A stretch of DNA of 64,000 bases from Ctena decussata (Eukaryota; Mollusca; Bivalvia; Lucinida; Lucinidae): assembly GCA_963989385.1 (NCBI GenBank), contig OZ022505.1:61259737-61323736 (forward strand), in the 5' to 3' direction. Every line of letters begins with the position of its first letter. Position 1 is the stretch's first letter. Shown in pieces: positions 34,700 to 46,768 of this stretch. The notes under the pieces are model-generated. The model made no database searches and was not told the DNA's origin. It saw nothing but the letters and a program-made list of their open reading frames with translations. Position numbers and translations under genes: made by a program.

Positions 34700-35650
34700 A
34701 CTTAATTTTCATGAAATTCTGTTCATTGGTTAGTTATTGGTCAATTGTTCATTGTAAATTGATTCAAGGGCAATAACTCCTGCACTACAGAAGCCATTCC
34801 AACCATCTTTAACTTGTACCATTATATTATAGTGATACATAAGTCATGAAAGATTCATGAAATTCTATTCATTGGTTACTTTGTCATGGCTCGATTCGTT
34901 AATGATTCAAGGGCAATAACTCATGCATTACTGATGCCATTGTATCAAAACTTGATATACACATCCATGCTATAATGATACATCTTTATTACAAGATTCG
35001 TGAAGTTCCTTATATTGGTTACTCAGTTATGGCTCAATTTGTTGATCTTTTAATTGTTTCAAGGGCAATAACTCATGAATAACTGATGCCATTACAAAAA
35101 AAACTTAACACGCCTCACTGTGTTATAGTTACCATATTAATCCTATTAAACGCCCCGGGGGATTGCATTTTACAAATTAGGGGCGTTATTTAGAGCCTGA
35201 AGAGTAGTAAATCAGTCAGTGCCAAAATACTCGTAATAACCGTATTAAGGTGAATGGATATACTTTCAGATGAAGCCATTCTACTATCTTCCCCATTTTT
35301 CCTCCCTTCCCAAGAGGGGTCACCTCTTAAAGACAACAATTTGCTCCTCTAGGAGCAAATTCTTTCCTTTAAGAGTGGACCACATTTGAACACCTGTGTC
35401 CTCCAGAGAAGCAAACAGGAATTTCGGTTGTTCCCCTTTTGTAAAACAAAGGGAAAACACAGAGGTAAGCAAGTCCATATGACATTATTTCTGGAAAAGA
35501 GGCAGGGGGTGTTTGATAGAGCAGGGGCATTTATTAGGATTAATACGATATATATGTTTACAATAAGTTTCATGAAACTCCGTTCAATGGTTACTTAGTT
35601 ATGGCTCCAGACAGGTGGAAGGACAAACAGACAGATGCACATGGACAAAA
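34700..35650 (+). mobile_element. Pearl-like core array (caagggcaataactc) split by a MITE
   Basis: The marker recurs at 34765, 34918 and 35060. The array is interrupted at about 35131-35548 by a foldback with ends accatattaatcctattaaa and its complement, which itself contains a gaatttgctc stem. The array resumes (catgaaactccgttcaatgg) and ends near aaggacaaacagacag and an aaccacctttggatga hairpin-like stretch. Confidence 0.65.
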
Positions 35651-35667
35651 CTATATCCAACCACCTT

Positions 35668-35935
35668 TGGATGAGCTCCGGTAACTCAGTAGGTTTAAGC
35701 GCTGGCCTGCTGATCTAGGGGTCCTACAGAGCTCCAGATAAGAGGGGGTAATGAGGATAATTTGAAGATAATTTTTCTTATTTCTCAACGAAAACATATG
35801 TTGTGACCCCTCATTAGAACCGTCTTGGCGAGACGGTTCTAATGATGAGTCACAAAATATGTTTTTATGGAGAAATATGCAAAATTATCCCTAAATTATC
35901 CCTGTTACTCCTTCTTATCTGCAGCACTGGTCCTA
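35668..35935 (+). mobile_element. tRNA-derived SINE fragment split by a hAT-like MITE
   Basis: 35668-35726 resembles a tRNA 5' half (gtaactcagtaggtttaagc, then ctggcctgctgatctagggg). It is interrupted at 35727-35928 by a 202-bp MITE with ends cagagctccagataag and cttatctgcagcactg. The 7-base ggtccta is repeated on both sides (35720-35726, 35929-35935), after which the SINE continues with gattcaaac. Confidence 0.65.
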
Positions 35936-36134
35936 GATTCAAACAGAGTTGTGGACAGGAACCTTTTCAATCATAAACGGGGCTCCATTGCACACAGCCT
36001 TCCATTATCACCCACCCATCATCCTAATATGACTGAAATACTGTTAAAAAGGACATAAAAGCACAAGTCATCCAGCCATCCATCCCATCACCTTTGGCAG
36101 GGGAAAAGATAAAGTCTGGAGAAACTGTACTTAC

Positions 36135-36248
36135 ATCAGTTCCAGGGCAGGGTACAGGATTTTGAGTTGGGTCCGCACAATATGAGCCTGCTGGGCAGAT
36201 GGTACACACTGTTGCAGTTGTGCCACTATGATACCAGCCGTCAGGACA
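36135..36248 (-). CDS. Exon 6 seen (114 bp, phase 0-0): one repeat
   Basis: Acceptor ACATTTCAG, donor GTAAGTAC. The 38 codons read CPDGWYHSGTTATVCTICPA and go on to GSYCADP and CPGTD. It is one clean module with its CTIC centre and symmetric phase 0 borders, so it could be skipped or duplicated without a frameshift. It lies 1.5 kb from exon 7. Confidence 0.9.
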
Positions 36249-36350
36249 CTGAAATGTTAAGAGTAATTTTTCATTACTGTAAAGAGGAAATTTTAATGAT
36301 TTTTCCCCCAATTTTAAATCCAACTGACTTGATTGCCAACTTAACCCTAA

Positions 36351-36459
36351 CCCAGCAGGCACGTGATGTCGAAATGACACCATATAGACGTCAATGCCAC
36401 ATCATCACGTCACACTATTGTCAGTATGATGTAGATTCAACATCATGCGCCCGCTGGAT
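36351..36459. mobile_element. MITE family G copy
   Basis: cccagcaggcacgtgatgtc at the left, catgcgcccgctgg at the right; inside the first bases of the family A copy. Confidence 0.65.
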
Positions 36460-36533
36460 AAAAGTGCTAGAAAAAGCAGAATCTGATGACAAAATTTACA
36501 ACCACAAAATTAAAAAAAAAACGTTTTGTCCTG

Positions 36534-39092
36534 GCTCCGAGGTTATAAAACTTTTTTCGTGCTCAACTCAGCTGAGCATGGAATTTCCTCTGCTGATAAA
36601 TATGAAAATGCAAACTAATGTTGGCATTTTCATATTCATAAGCAGAGAAAATATCATACTGAGCTCAACTAAGCAAGGAAATAACTGTACTTACGGTAGT
36701 TCTTCTAGAATTTCGCACAGAAAAAAATAATTATTTTATTTGCTGTCCGAAATTTTAGAAATTACGATTTCGCATTTTTGTCAGTGCTCGAAATTTTAGA
36801 GTTAGTACATTACCGCGGTATTTCGGACTCAGCAGGAACAGGTTATATCACAGTGCACTATGTGAGAATAAATCATATCTCCCGGCAGGTCACAGTGGGA
36901 ACCTTGTTAAGAAGTACTTATCTTCACAGCAGGTGTAATCCCAAAATGAAAGAAAATCATGTCAGTCTAATGTGGCCTAATTAAATCTGACCGTTTATTT
37001 AATAATCGACAGACCGTTACATGTTCAATAGAAGGACAGAAGCAGTCGTGTGCCACTCGCGACAGATCAGGGGGGAACTATCTTGCACCCAACATGCATA
37101 ACATAAAGGTTTTCTTTCAAAAGTGTGAGGTTGCCCTAAAAAAAGGCAGTTTTGTATGTAGCAGAACCGTCTGCCGCATTTAGAAACTTTTTTTTTCAGT
37201 CTGCTTTTACGTCCTTTCCATTTAACTTGAAAGTATATAATGGCATGACACCTCTAAGCAGCCTCTCAACTTCTGATAAAGTATTTGCCAGCAACGATAT
37301 CTCTTTGGGAACATGACCACAGTCATCATGCCCCTTTTTATTGTCTTTATGTAGTTCGCCATCATTCTCAGGCTTTGTATCTAGCGCCTCTGACTACCTG
37401 TTCCCAGTAGACCTCCACCAGACAAATTTGACATGCGGCGAAACCTCGTTTAGTGCCAGTATTGCAATACACACCATTTATACCGACACTAGAATTCGAC
37501 AATCTCATGTACGCAAGTGAGTGTCGCGTTCTTAGAAAAATTGTATACAGGCGTATGTTTGCCTTCACCAGCCCGTACGGATGCAACCTACGCATGCGCA
37601 GACCGGGCGTCATTCGCTGGACGGGCTGTGAATGCCCCAACCACAGTGCGCATGTGCGCAAGCAATCCGGGGCATGCGCAGTTGTTAGAATATATTTAAA
37701 AACGATATCATGGTTATACAAATAAAATTATTCACACAAGGTAATTTAATAAGGAAAAAGAAAAGATACTAGAGAATTCTCGATGAAATTTACCTTAACG
37801 TAATTTGCCCTAATAGATCGGAGTATCTTACGGCATGACATGAAAAGCCTGTGTGTCGGCACAGGCTGATCAGTGCAAATGTCCCATACACTGCGCATGT
37901 GCGCAGGCTATCCTGGGAATGCGCAGTTGTAAATATAAAAAGGAAATCATGATAAATACAAATATATACGCAAGTGTAATTTTAAATAATTTGCCCAAAT
38001 AGATCAGAGGTATCTTACGGCATGACAAGAAAAGCTTGTATGTCGGCACAGGCTCACAGTCTCTTTTGACATAAACGATCTGGGAAGCCACAATTTATGC
38101 GTTGAAAACTGTCAGTGAATTCAGGAGATTTGTAAGATTGTTCAGTGTTCGCAAATGTTTATATCATTAGCTAATCGGACATGTTCTAATGTCTTTGAGA
38201 CGCCGCATTTCAACACGGACTGTCTGTTTATTTATACGATTGCTGTCGCAGAAACTCGAAGCTGAAACTGTATATGGTCAAATCAAGGACTCGGGCCAAA
38301 TGTGCCAGTGGAAGTGCGAACTTTGAATGCTGAGACCGTGCATAGAGCTGGTCGGTGCTCTCAGAGCATTTGCGCATGCGTTCGCACAGACAAGATACGA
38401 CAAAGACAAATTTTTCGTTCTGGCAGTTTATATTCTTTCTCATCTTACGTTCATGCATCTTTACCAAAAGTTAAAAGAAAAAAATGCGTAGTTTGGCGCA
38501 CGTGCACATTTCCCGCCAAAAAAAAATGAATTGCTGTGAGAAATGGCGCCGTACGAAAAGCAAAGACCCACTTCAGCCTGCGCCCCCCCTGCAACCTCGT
38601 TCTCGGTTTAATTTCTAGATTCCCATGATAGGTTGTTGATGCGGACAGAAACCACGTTAATGTGACTGCACAGATGTGTAGGCTGATCCGGTTTCGCTGT
38701 TCGCATTAAGTGTAAAGCACATTTTCCGATGCACGGCTCAAAAAAATCACGACTCACATACCTTTCGCCGCCCGCGCTTTAACGCACGTGCAGAATAATG
38801 CTAGAATATATGCAAGCAACAGTTCTCAGACTTTAAAGTATATCTATAAAAAAAAATAGCCGAGATAAGTAAAAACCGAGGTCCCATATTTTTGCTCGAA
38901 ATTTTAGAAATTCACCTTTCCACTGATCGAAATTTTGGAGACCTTTCAGAAATTATTTTCGGGAATAATTTTAGGTGTCCGAAATTTTAGAGTGTGCGAA
39001 GTTTTAGAAGAATTACCGTAACAATAATTTGCTAATTATTAGCAGGTAAAATTTCATGCTCAGCTAAGTTGATCATGAAAAAAGTTTTATAA
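36534..39092. mobile_element. Foldback element, ends ccgaggttataaaactttttt
   Basis: About 48 bases at 36534-36582 (with gctcaactcagctgagcatg) are the complement of 39045-39092. The outer ends resemble those of MITE family B. Its own sequence is only about 230 bases once the nested 36691-39021 is removed. Confidence 0.7.
36691..39021. mobile_element. 2.3-kb nested TIR element
   Basis: Ends ttacggtagttcttctagaa and the complement of ttttagaagaattaccgtaa (39003-39021), extended inward by gtccgaaattttag steps. The interior has a ~235-bp diverged duplication with gcgcatgtgcgca (about 37650-38060) and is richer in CpG than its surroundings. No transposase motif seen in frames up to about 117 codons. 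Confidence 0.65.
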
Positions 39093-39221
39093 CCTCGGGC
39101 CAAAGTTATTTCATATTGAGCATTCAAAGACTAAAAGCAAACCGTGTAGAACCATTATGATCTATGCTATTTGCCCTCTTATTTTTGAATTCCCAATATG
39201 ATCTACCTTGGATGAAACATA

Positions 39222-40039
39222 CAGTCCAACCTGTGCTTACGGTCACCTCTGAATAACGGTCTCCTGAAAACAACAATCGGTTCGGATTCCTCCCGTCGAA
39301 TTTCCTGGTTGAATTACCTGGGAATAGTGGTCCACTGCGAACTACGGTCAACGGTCATCCGAATCCATCCCGAGACGCGCTAATTTCTCCCAATAACGGT
39401 CAGTCCTTGTGTCAAAACACAGTTTCACTTTCAGACACACGTGTTTGTGTATTGCCTAATCTATTTTTAGCACTAGACTGGTTATTGATTTTCGGGTGCA
39501 GTATAATTTATGTAACAAATTGTATTCTATGCAATTTGATAGCGCATAATGTGTTTGATTCTATAAGTGTGAATTTCTGTAAGGTAATTAAGGTCAGTTT
39601 TATTCGGCTAATCATGTCATATACAGTATGCTCAGTCAACCGATAATTAATCATCTGTAACTGATTTAATCAGTCAATCCAACGTATCGCCGAAAGGTCG
39701 TGTGCGTCAACCGTGAAAGCAAAGGTCTTTTTACCGATACGTGTGTGTATTTTGAAAACAAATTATTACAGAATATAAACCTATTTCGGAAATTTATTTT
39801 CTGGAGTATTTTAATGGTTTATATGCACTTTGAATATTGATTTCGCGCACGTGCAAAAAACGCGGGAAATATTAACGCTTGCCTGCAAACAAAGGCGCGC
39901 GAAAAAAATCTCCGACGAAACTTACATTTATCAGTCGATCAAAATCATGAAATTATTGAATCTTTGAACAACGGCCACCTGTAAACAACGGCCAATTTTG
40001 CTTTTTCCCATGGCTGGCCTTTGTTCACAGGTTTGACTG
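39222..40039. mobile_element. 818-bp TA-flanked TIR element, mariner/pogo-like
   Basis: Ends cagtccaacctgtg and cacaggtttgactg, TA on both sides. No transposase. It sits inside the family A copy. Confidence 0.75.
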
Positions 40040-40140
40040 TACTTTGAAATTTTGCAGATGTAAATATTGTTGTCTGCTTTTATGGAACTTCAAGGCTCAA
40101 TTACCCTGAGTGTCAAGAGTCAGACAGAAGTTATGAAACT

Positions 40141-40468
40141 GGCCCTCAGGTTATAAAACATGAGTACATTCTCAAACTCAAAATAAAGCACACTGATTGG
40201 CTGCTTCTGAGCACCTGCTTGGAAGCAGCCAATCAGTGTGCTTTATTTTGAGTTTGAGATTATTCTCAAGTTTTATAACCTTGAACCCTGGTGTGGTTAT
40301 TTGAACCTCAAAAATTTGCTATTCCTTCTTAAGTTCTTTTCTGACAATTTTCTCCTAAGCAGGCTATACTCGAAATTGCCATTTGGGGAGGTAAATTGTA
40401 CCTTTAAGTGTCAATGAAGCTGCTATTTGCGACCACAAAAATGTTTTACCTCCCCAAATGACAATTTT
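40141..40468. mobile_element. MITE family B copy and a following hairpin
   Basis: 40141-40290 is the B foldback (ggttataaaacatgagtaca). 40377-40468 has attgccatttggggaggtaa with its near complement. Confidence 0.75.
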
Positions 40469-40758
40469 CAATGCAGTTATCCCCATTCAAATGCATTTTT
40501 CACACCTTCACCTTTCAAAGTGTACTAATTTCAACCCAAAGCAAGTGCTTTCAGCACCTTAAAATCAGATACCAATGAGGAGCAACATTATGTAATGACA
40601 TATGACACTTGGTTTCGAACAGTGTATCTCATCATATACTGTCGCAAATGTTTGAAGTTATCCAATCAGACATAGCATTATAGAATTTAAGAGCATTAGA
40701 AACGTGTTTAATGCCCCTTTGAGATAGTATTACAGTCTAAACTATGCTGTCTCCTATA

Positions 40759-42640
40759 ACAAGAGGGCCAAGAGGCCCTGAATCGCCCACCTGACCAAAA
40801 AGGTTAAAGGTCAAACAAGGGTCATCATTTAACAACGCCCACCTGACCAAAAAGGTTAAAGGTCAAACAAAGGTCACCATTTAACAAACCTGATAGTTGC
40901 AACCACTTCCAAATGGTTTTGAAGAAGATTTTGAATATTTTTCTATGTATTGCTATGGTTCAAACCCTGGACCCCCTGGGGCCAGGCCACTCTGGACCCT
41001 ATGGCCATTAGAATAATTTTGGTACAGGACCACTAGGCAATGCTACATACTAAATTTCAAGCATCTGAGCCAAGTGGTTCTGAAGATGAAGATTTTTAAA
41101 TATTTTTCTATGTATTTCTATGGTTCAAACCCAGGACCCCTGGGGCGAGGCCATTTTAGACCCTCGGTCATCATTTGAACAAACTTGGTAAAAGACTACT
41201 AGGCAAAGCTACATACCAAATTTCAAGCACCTGAGCAAATTGGTTCTGAAGAAGAAGATTTTTTAAATATTTTTTCTATATATTCCTATGGTTCAAACCT
41301 AGGACTCCCTGTCGCGGGGCCATTTTGGACCCTGGGGCCACCATTTGAACAAACTTGGTAAAAGACCACTAGGCAATGCTACATACCAAATTTCAAGCAT
41401 CTGTGCTTTGTGGTTCTGAAGAAGATGATTGTTTAATATTTCTCTGTGTATTTCTATGGTTCAAACCTGGGACTCCCTGCCCCAGGGCCATTTTGGACCC
41501 TGGGGCCACCATTTGAACAAACTTGGTAGAGGACCACTACACATGTAACATACCTAATTTCAAGCATCTGAGCCACGCAGTTCTGGGGAAGAAGATTTTG
41601 AAGTATTTTTTAGTTTCAAACCCAAGACCCCCTACCCCAGGGCCATTTTGGATCCTGGGGCCACAATTTGAACAAACTTGGTAGAGGACCATTAGGCAAT
41701 GCTACAAACCAAATTTCAAGCATCTGAGCCAAGCAGTTCTGGAGAAGAAGGTTTGTAAGTATGTTTTAGTTTCGAACCCAAGACCCCCTGCCCCAGGGCC
41801 ATTTTGGACCCTGGGGACATCATTTGAACAAACTTGGTAGAGGACCACTAAACAATGCTACATACCAAATTTCAAGCATCTGAGCCAAACAATTCTGGAG
41901 AAGAAGATTTTTAATTATTTTTTACTTCCGAAATGCAAGACCCCCTGCCCCAGGGCCAATTTGGATCCTCGGGCCACCATTTGAACAAACTTGGCAGAGG
42001 ACAATTCTAGGCAATGTTACATACCAAATTTCAAGCATCTGAGCCAAGCAGTTCTGGAGTAGATGATTTTTAAGTATTTTTTAGTTTCCAACCAAAGACC
42101 CCCTGCCCCATGGCCATTTTGGTTCCTGGGGCCACCATTTAAAGAAACTTGGTAGAGGTCCACTAGGCAATGCTACTTACCAAATTTCAAGCATCTGAGT
42201 CAAGCAGTTCTGGAGAAGAAGATTTTTAAGTATTTTTTTAGTTTCGAACCCAAGACCCCATGCCCCAGGGCCATTTTGGACCCTGCGGCCACAATTTGAA
42301 TAAACTTGGTAGAGGACCACTAGGCAATGTTACATACCAAATTTCAAGCATCTGAGCCAAGAGTTCTGGAGAAGAAGATTTTTAAGTATTTTTTAGTTTC
42401 GAACCCAAGACCCCTGCCTCAGGGCCATTTTGGACCCTGGAGCCACCATTTAAACAAACTTGGTAGAGGACCACTAGACAATGCTTCATACCAAATATCA
42501 AAGCCCTAGGCCTAGCGGTTTCAGAGAAGATGTCATTTGAAGCAAATTGTTGACGACGGACAGAGCACCACGGATGATGCACAATGGACACTGGGTGATC
42601 ACAATAGCTCATCCTGAGCCTATGGCTCAGGTGAGCTAAA
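40759..42640 (+). mobile_element. Pearl-like element, ~157-bp core, about ten copies
   Basis: 5' acaagagggccaagaggccc (palindromic), then cgcccacctgac. The core marker gaacaaacttggtagagg recurs near 41513, 41671, 41826 and 41984 and, as variants, on either side. 3' gacgacggacag, then the hairpin gctcatcctgagcctatggc with tcaggtgagc, then ctaaaaa. Confidence 0.85.
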
Positions 42641-42695
42641 AATGGAGAAAGAGTGAAAAAATCCAAACAGCCTCACTCCCCAACCACAGCATGTA

Positions 42696-45380
42696 AACAA
42701 GAGGGCCATGATGGCCCTGGATCGCTCACCTGAGTATCCTGTGAACTTAACCTCAGAGACATCAATAATAGATAGAGTTTCACAAAGATTCAATGGAAAA
42801 TGAACCCTTTATTGTATACCTTAGGTTTTTATAAGATTTAACATAATGACCTTGTTTTTGACCCCACACAACCCAGTTTCAAAACTGGTCTAGATTTCTT
42901 GGATATAAACATTCTGACAAAGTTCATGAATATCATATCAAAACTGAGCCCTCTAGAGCGTAAACAATGTTTTTCTAAGGTTTGACCTAGTGACCTAATT
43001 TTTGACCAGACATGACCAAGTTGCACCCTTGGTCCAGATTTGTTGGAGATAAGCATTTTGACAAAGTCTCATGAAGATTAGAACAAAACTGTATCCTCTA
43101 AAGCGTTCACATGGTTTTTCTAAGAACTGACCTAGTGACCTAGTTTTTGACCTGACATGGTCCGGTTTCAAATCAGGTCTAGATTTCATAAAACATTCTG
43201 ACAAAGTTTCATGTAGATTATATCATAACTGTGCCCTAAAGAGTGTACACAATGTTTTTCTAAGATTTGACCTAGTGACCTAGATTTTGACCCCACAAGA
43301 ATCAGATTCAAACTTGGTCTAGATTTCATAAAGATAAACATTCTGTCAAAGTTTCATGAAGATTGGATCATAACTGTGCCCTCCAGAGTGTGCACAAGAT
43401 TTTTCTAAGATTTGACCAAGAGACCTAGTTTTTGACCCCACATGACCCAGTATCAAAGTTGGTCTAGATTTCATGAAGATAAACATTCTGACCAAGTTTC
43501 ATGATGATTGGATCGTAACTGTGCCCTCTGAGTCATTCTAAGATTTATTTCTTTTTTTAGCTCCAGCGGCCATTTTGTTCAGTGGAGTGGAACCATTTTA
43601 GCAATTTTGGTAGAGGGTCTCCTAAGGAACATTTCTGTGAAATTATTTCAAAATCTACCAAGCAGTTTCGGAGGATAAGTCGTTTAAAGGTTTTTCTATT
43701 TTTAGCTCTGGCGGCCATATTGTTCAGCGGAGCGGAACCGTTTGAGCAATTTTGGTAGATGGTCTCCTAAGGAACATTTCTGTGAAATTATTTCAAAATC
43801 TGCCCAGAAGTTTTGGAGGATAAGTTGTTTAATGGTTTTTCTATTTTTAGCTCTGGTGGCCATTTTGTTCAGCAGAGCGGAACCGTTTGAGCAATTTTGG
43901 TAGATGGTCTCCTAAGGAACATATCTGTGAAATTATTTCAAAATCTGCCCAGCAGTTTTGGAGGAGAAGTCGTTTAAAGGTTTTTCTATATTTAGCTCTG
44001 GCGGCCATATTGTTCAGTGGAGCGGAACGGCTTGAGCAATTTTGGAAGAGAGTCCCCCAAGGAACATTTCTATGAAATTATTTCGAAATCTGCCCAGCAG
44101 TTTTGGAGGAGAAGTCGTTTAAAGGTTTTTCTATTTTTAGCTCTGGTGGCCATTTTGTTAAGCGGAGCGGAACCGTTTTAGCAATTTTGGTAGAGGGTCT
44201 CCTAAGGAACATTTCTGTGAAATTATTTCAAAATCTGCCCAGCAGTTTTGGAGAAGAAGTCGTTTAAAGGTTTTTCTATTTTTAGCTCTGGCGGCCATTT
44301 TATTCAGTGGAGCGGAACCGTTTGAGCAATTTCGATAGAGGGTCTCCTAAGGAACATTTCTGTGAAATTATTTCAAAATCTGCCCAGCAGTTTTGGAGGA
44401 GAAGTCGTTTAAAGGTTTTTCTATTTTTAGCTCTGGCGGCCATTTTATTCAGCGGAGCGGAACCGTTTGAGCAATTTTGGTAGATGGTCTCCTAAGGAAC
44501 ATTTCTGTGAAATTATTTCAAAATCTGCCCAGAAGTTTTGGAGGATAAGTTGTTTAATGGTTTTTCTATTTTTAGCTCTGGCGGCCATTTTGTTCAGCAG
44601 AGCGGAACCGTTTGAGCAATTTTGGTAGAGGGTCTCCTAAGGAACATATCTGTGAAATTATTTCAAAATCTGCCCAGCAGTTTTGGAGGAGAAGTCGTTT
44701 AAAGGTTTTTCTATATTTAGCTCTGGCGGCCATATTGTTCAGTGGAGCGGAACGGCTTGTGCAATTTTGGTAGAGAGTCCCCCAAGGAACATTTCTATGA
44801 AATTATTTCGAAATCTGCCCAGCAGTTTTGGAGGAGAAGTCGTTTAAAGGTTTTTCTATTTTTAGCTCTGGTGGCCATTTTGTTTAGCGGAGCGGAACCG
44901 TTTTAGCAATTTTGGTAGAGGATCTCCTAAGGAACATTTCTGTGAAATTATTTCAAAATCTGCCCAGCAGTTTTGGAGGAGAAGTCGTTTAAAGGTTTTT
45001 CTATTTTTAGCTCTGGCGGCCATTTTATTCAGTGGAGCGGTACTGTTTGAGCAATTTCGATAGAGGGTCTCTTAAGGAACATTTCTGTGAAATTATTTCA
45101 AAATCTGCCCAGCAGTTTTGGAGGAGAAGTCGTTTAAAGGTTTTTCTATTTTTAGCTCTGGCGGCCATTTTATTCAGCGGAGTGGAACCGTTTGAGCAAT
45201 TTTGGTAGATGGTCTCCTAAGGAACATTTCTGTGAAATTATTTCAAAATCCGTCCAGCAGTTTCGGAGAAGAAGTCGTTAAAAGCAAAAGTTGACGACGG
45301 ACGCACGACCGGACGACGGACGACGGACAAAGACCGATCACAATACCTCACCTTGAGCACTTCGTGCTCAGGTGAGCTAA
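42696..45380 (+). mobile_element. Pearl-like element with two different ~145-bp arrays
   Basis: 5' aaacaagagggccatgatgg (palindromic), then cgctcacctgag. The first array (about 42830-43550) has units of 141-145 bp with gacctagtgacctagttttt. The second array is at 43561-45300. Microsatellite gacgacggacg at about 45292-45328, hairpin 45346-45377 (ccttgagcacttcgtgctca), then ctaaaaa. The same family with different copy numbers lies at 55990-57750. No coding capacity. Confidence 0.88.
43561..45300 (+). repeat. 145-bp satellite-like array, 12 units, 5-unit higher-order repeat
   Basis: Units begin (ctctggcggcc or variant) at 43561, 43706, 43851, 43996, 44141, 44286, 44431, 44576, 44721, 44866, 45011 and 45156, exactly 145 bp apart with no indel. 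Diagnostic variants recur every fifth unit, for example catattgttcagtggagcgg plus tatatttagctc at 43996 and 44721. Confidence 0.93.
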
Positions 45381-46017
45381 AAAGGCCCTCAGCCTTGCTT
45401 ACCTAAAGCCACCATCTGCAGAACACCCAAATGCCAAAATTTTTGCCTCATCTTTACTCAGTCATTTCAACTCAAATATGACTAATACTTTATTCAAGCC
45501 TGTAAGAAGTTGGTGCTGGAAAACAAGCCGCAGAATGCTATTTCTTGCACACCAGAGAGAAAATGCCATTCTTTTCACCTGGGATAGAAAATCTTATCCT
45601 ACCCATGTTATCTCACCCAGGACCGGATAAAAATCACGAGCTGTCAAAGCATAGGTTGTATGAGCTCACGTACCTGGGTCGTCAAGTGACATTGGCATTT
45701 TCGATGATTATGTCACAAAGACACAAAAATGACATCTGTTTATGCACGTCAGCTGTTGACGTAAAGAGCCTAATGGCGGTCATTGAAAGCGGCACCTTCT
45801 TTCAAAATGGAACTGAAACCTCTCAAGCACTAGAATTACACATTTTAACAAGTTCTGAAGTTAAAACAAAACGTGGTGTGCAAGAAAAAGTATCTATCAT
45901 GGGTGTGAGGTGTGGATAGAAAAACCCGTCACTAGGGATCACTGTTCAGCATCACTCGGCAAGCCTCATGATGCCGAGCCCTTGTGACGGATCTCACACC
46001 CATGATAGTTACTTTTC
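45381..46017. other. Intron sequence with a foldback near its end
   Basis: 45889-46017 has tatctatcatgggtgtgagg and gatctcacacccatgatag as arms. A plus frame of 124 codons (45545-45919) overlaps this and has no recognised motif; I treat it as chance. Confidence 0.45.
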
Positions 46018-46083
46018 GTCTCACCTGTCAGCACATTGTCACAAAACAGAGCTTAACCAGAAAACCTGACAGAAACAAATACA

Positions 46084-46328
46084 TATGAGCCACGACAGGA
46101 TAAAACCAATAAAATTGTTGTGCACCCAGTGCAGACTCAGATCAGCTGGGGCATCCACTCAGTCTGACCAGAATATTTGCTAAGTGTTTAAAGGGTAGTT
46201 AACAGTCTAACCTACATCCATGCAGACAGTGAAGACTCTGATCAGACTGGGCAGATGCCCAGGCTGATCTGAGTCTGTGCTGGGTTCACAACCATTTTGT
46301 TGGTAATGTTTGCGTCGAGGCTCATATG
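46084..46328. mobile_element. MITE family C copy inside a dispersed repeat
   Basis: catatgagccacgacaggat and gaggctcatatg ends. The flanks 46018-46083 and 46329-46365 match 20885-21035 when joined. Confidence 0.7.
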
Positions 46329-46391
46329 TCTTGCTTCTGCTAGTCACACGTGAGACAAAAGATTAAATAGAGGATCTTACATGAATGCTCT

Positions 46392-46510
46392 TGTATTATT
46401 GAATTTATTAAACGAGTTGGGGAAAAAGATAAGATGCGAGGCTGTGCCGAGCATCTTATCAGTTTTCCCGACGAGTTTAATAAATTCAATAATACAGGAG
46501 CACGAATGCA
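46392..46510. mobile_element. Foldback with 45-50 base arms
   Basis: ttgtattattgaatttatta, then aaacgagttgggga, pair with their complements around a gcgaggctgtgccg loop. Confidence 0.7.
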
Positions 46511-46768
46511 AGATTCTATTTATCATATGACACTAAAATCGCATTTTATTAGCAATTTTACACTAAAACGTCACGATTTCGCCGTTAGAAAATGCAACGT
46601 TTTTGTGGATGTCAACGCATAACGTTACGACGTAATTTGCATATTTAATCCACTAGTGGATTATCGTTTTTAATGCATGGCTTTATTACACTCTCAATGC
46701 GACGTCATATGATAAAGTGTAGTTTTGTCATGAGCAGTTCCAAGCAAGCCGTTCATGTGTTGTCTTAC

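Larger units (their letters stand above)
36342..40098 (+). mobile_element. MITE family A copy holding four further insertions
   Basis: Pieces of one family A element are recognisable at 36342-36350, 36460-36533, 39093-39219 and 40042-40098 in the right order. Between them lie 36351-36459 (MITE G), 36534-39092 (foldback containing a further 2.3-kb element) and 39222-40039 (TA-flanked element). Confidence 0.75.

Noticed and set aside
43561..45300. CRISPR-like array
   Set aside because: Units are contiguous 145-bp tandem repeats with no unique spacers, in a eukaryotic intron.
45545..45919. 124-codon plus-strand open frame
   Set aside because: No recognised motif, overlaps a foldback, and lies in an intron between repeat elements; likely chance.
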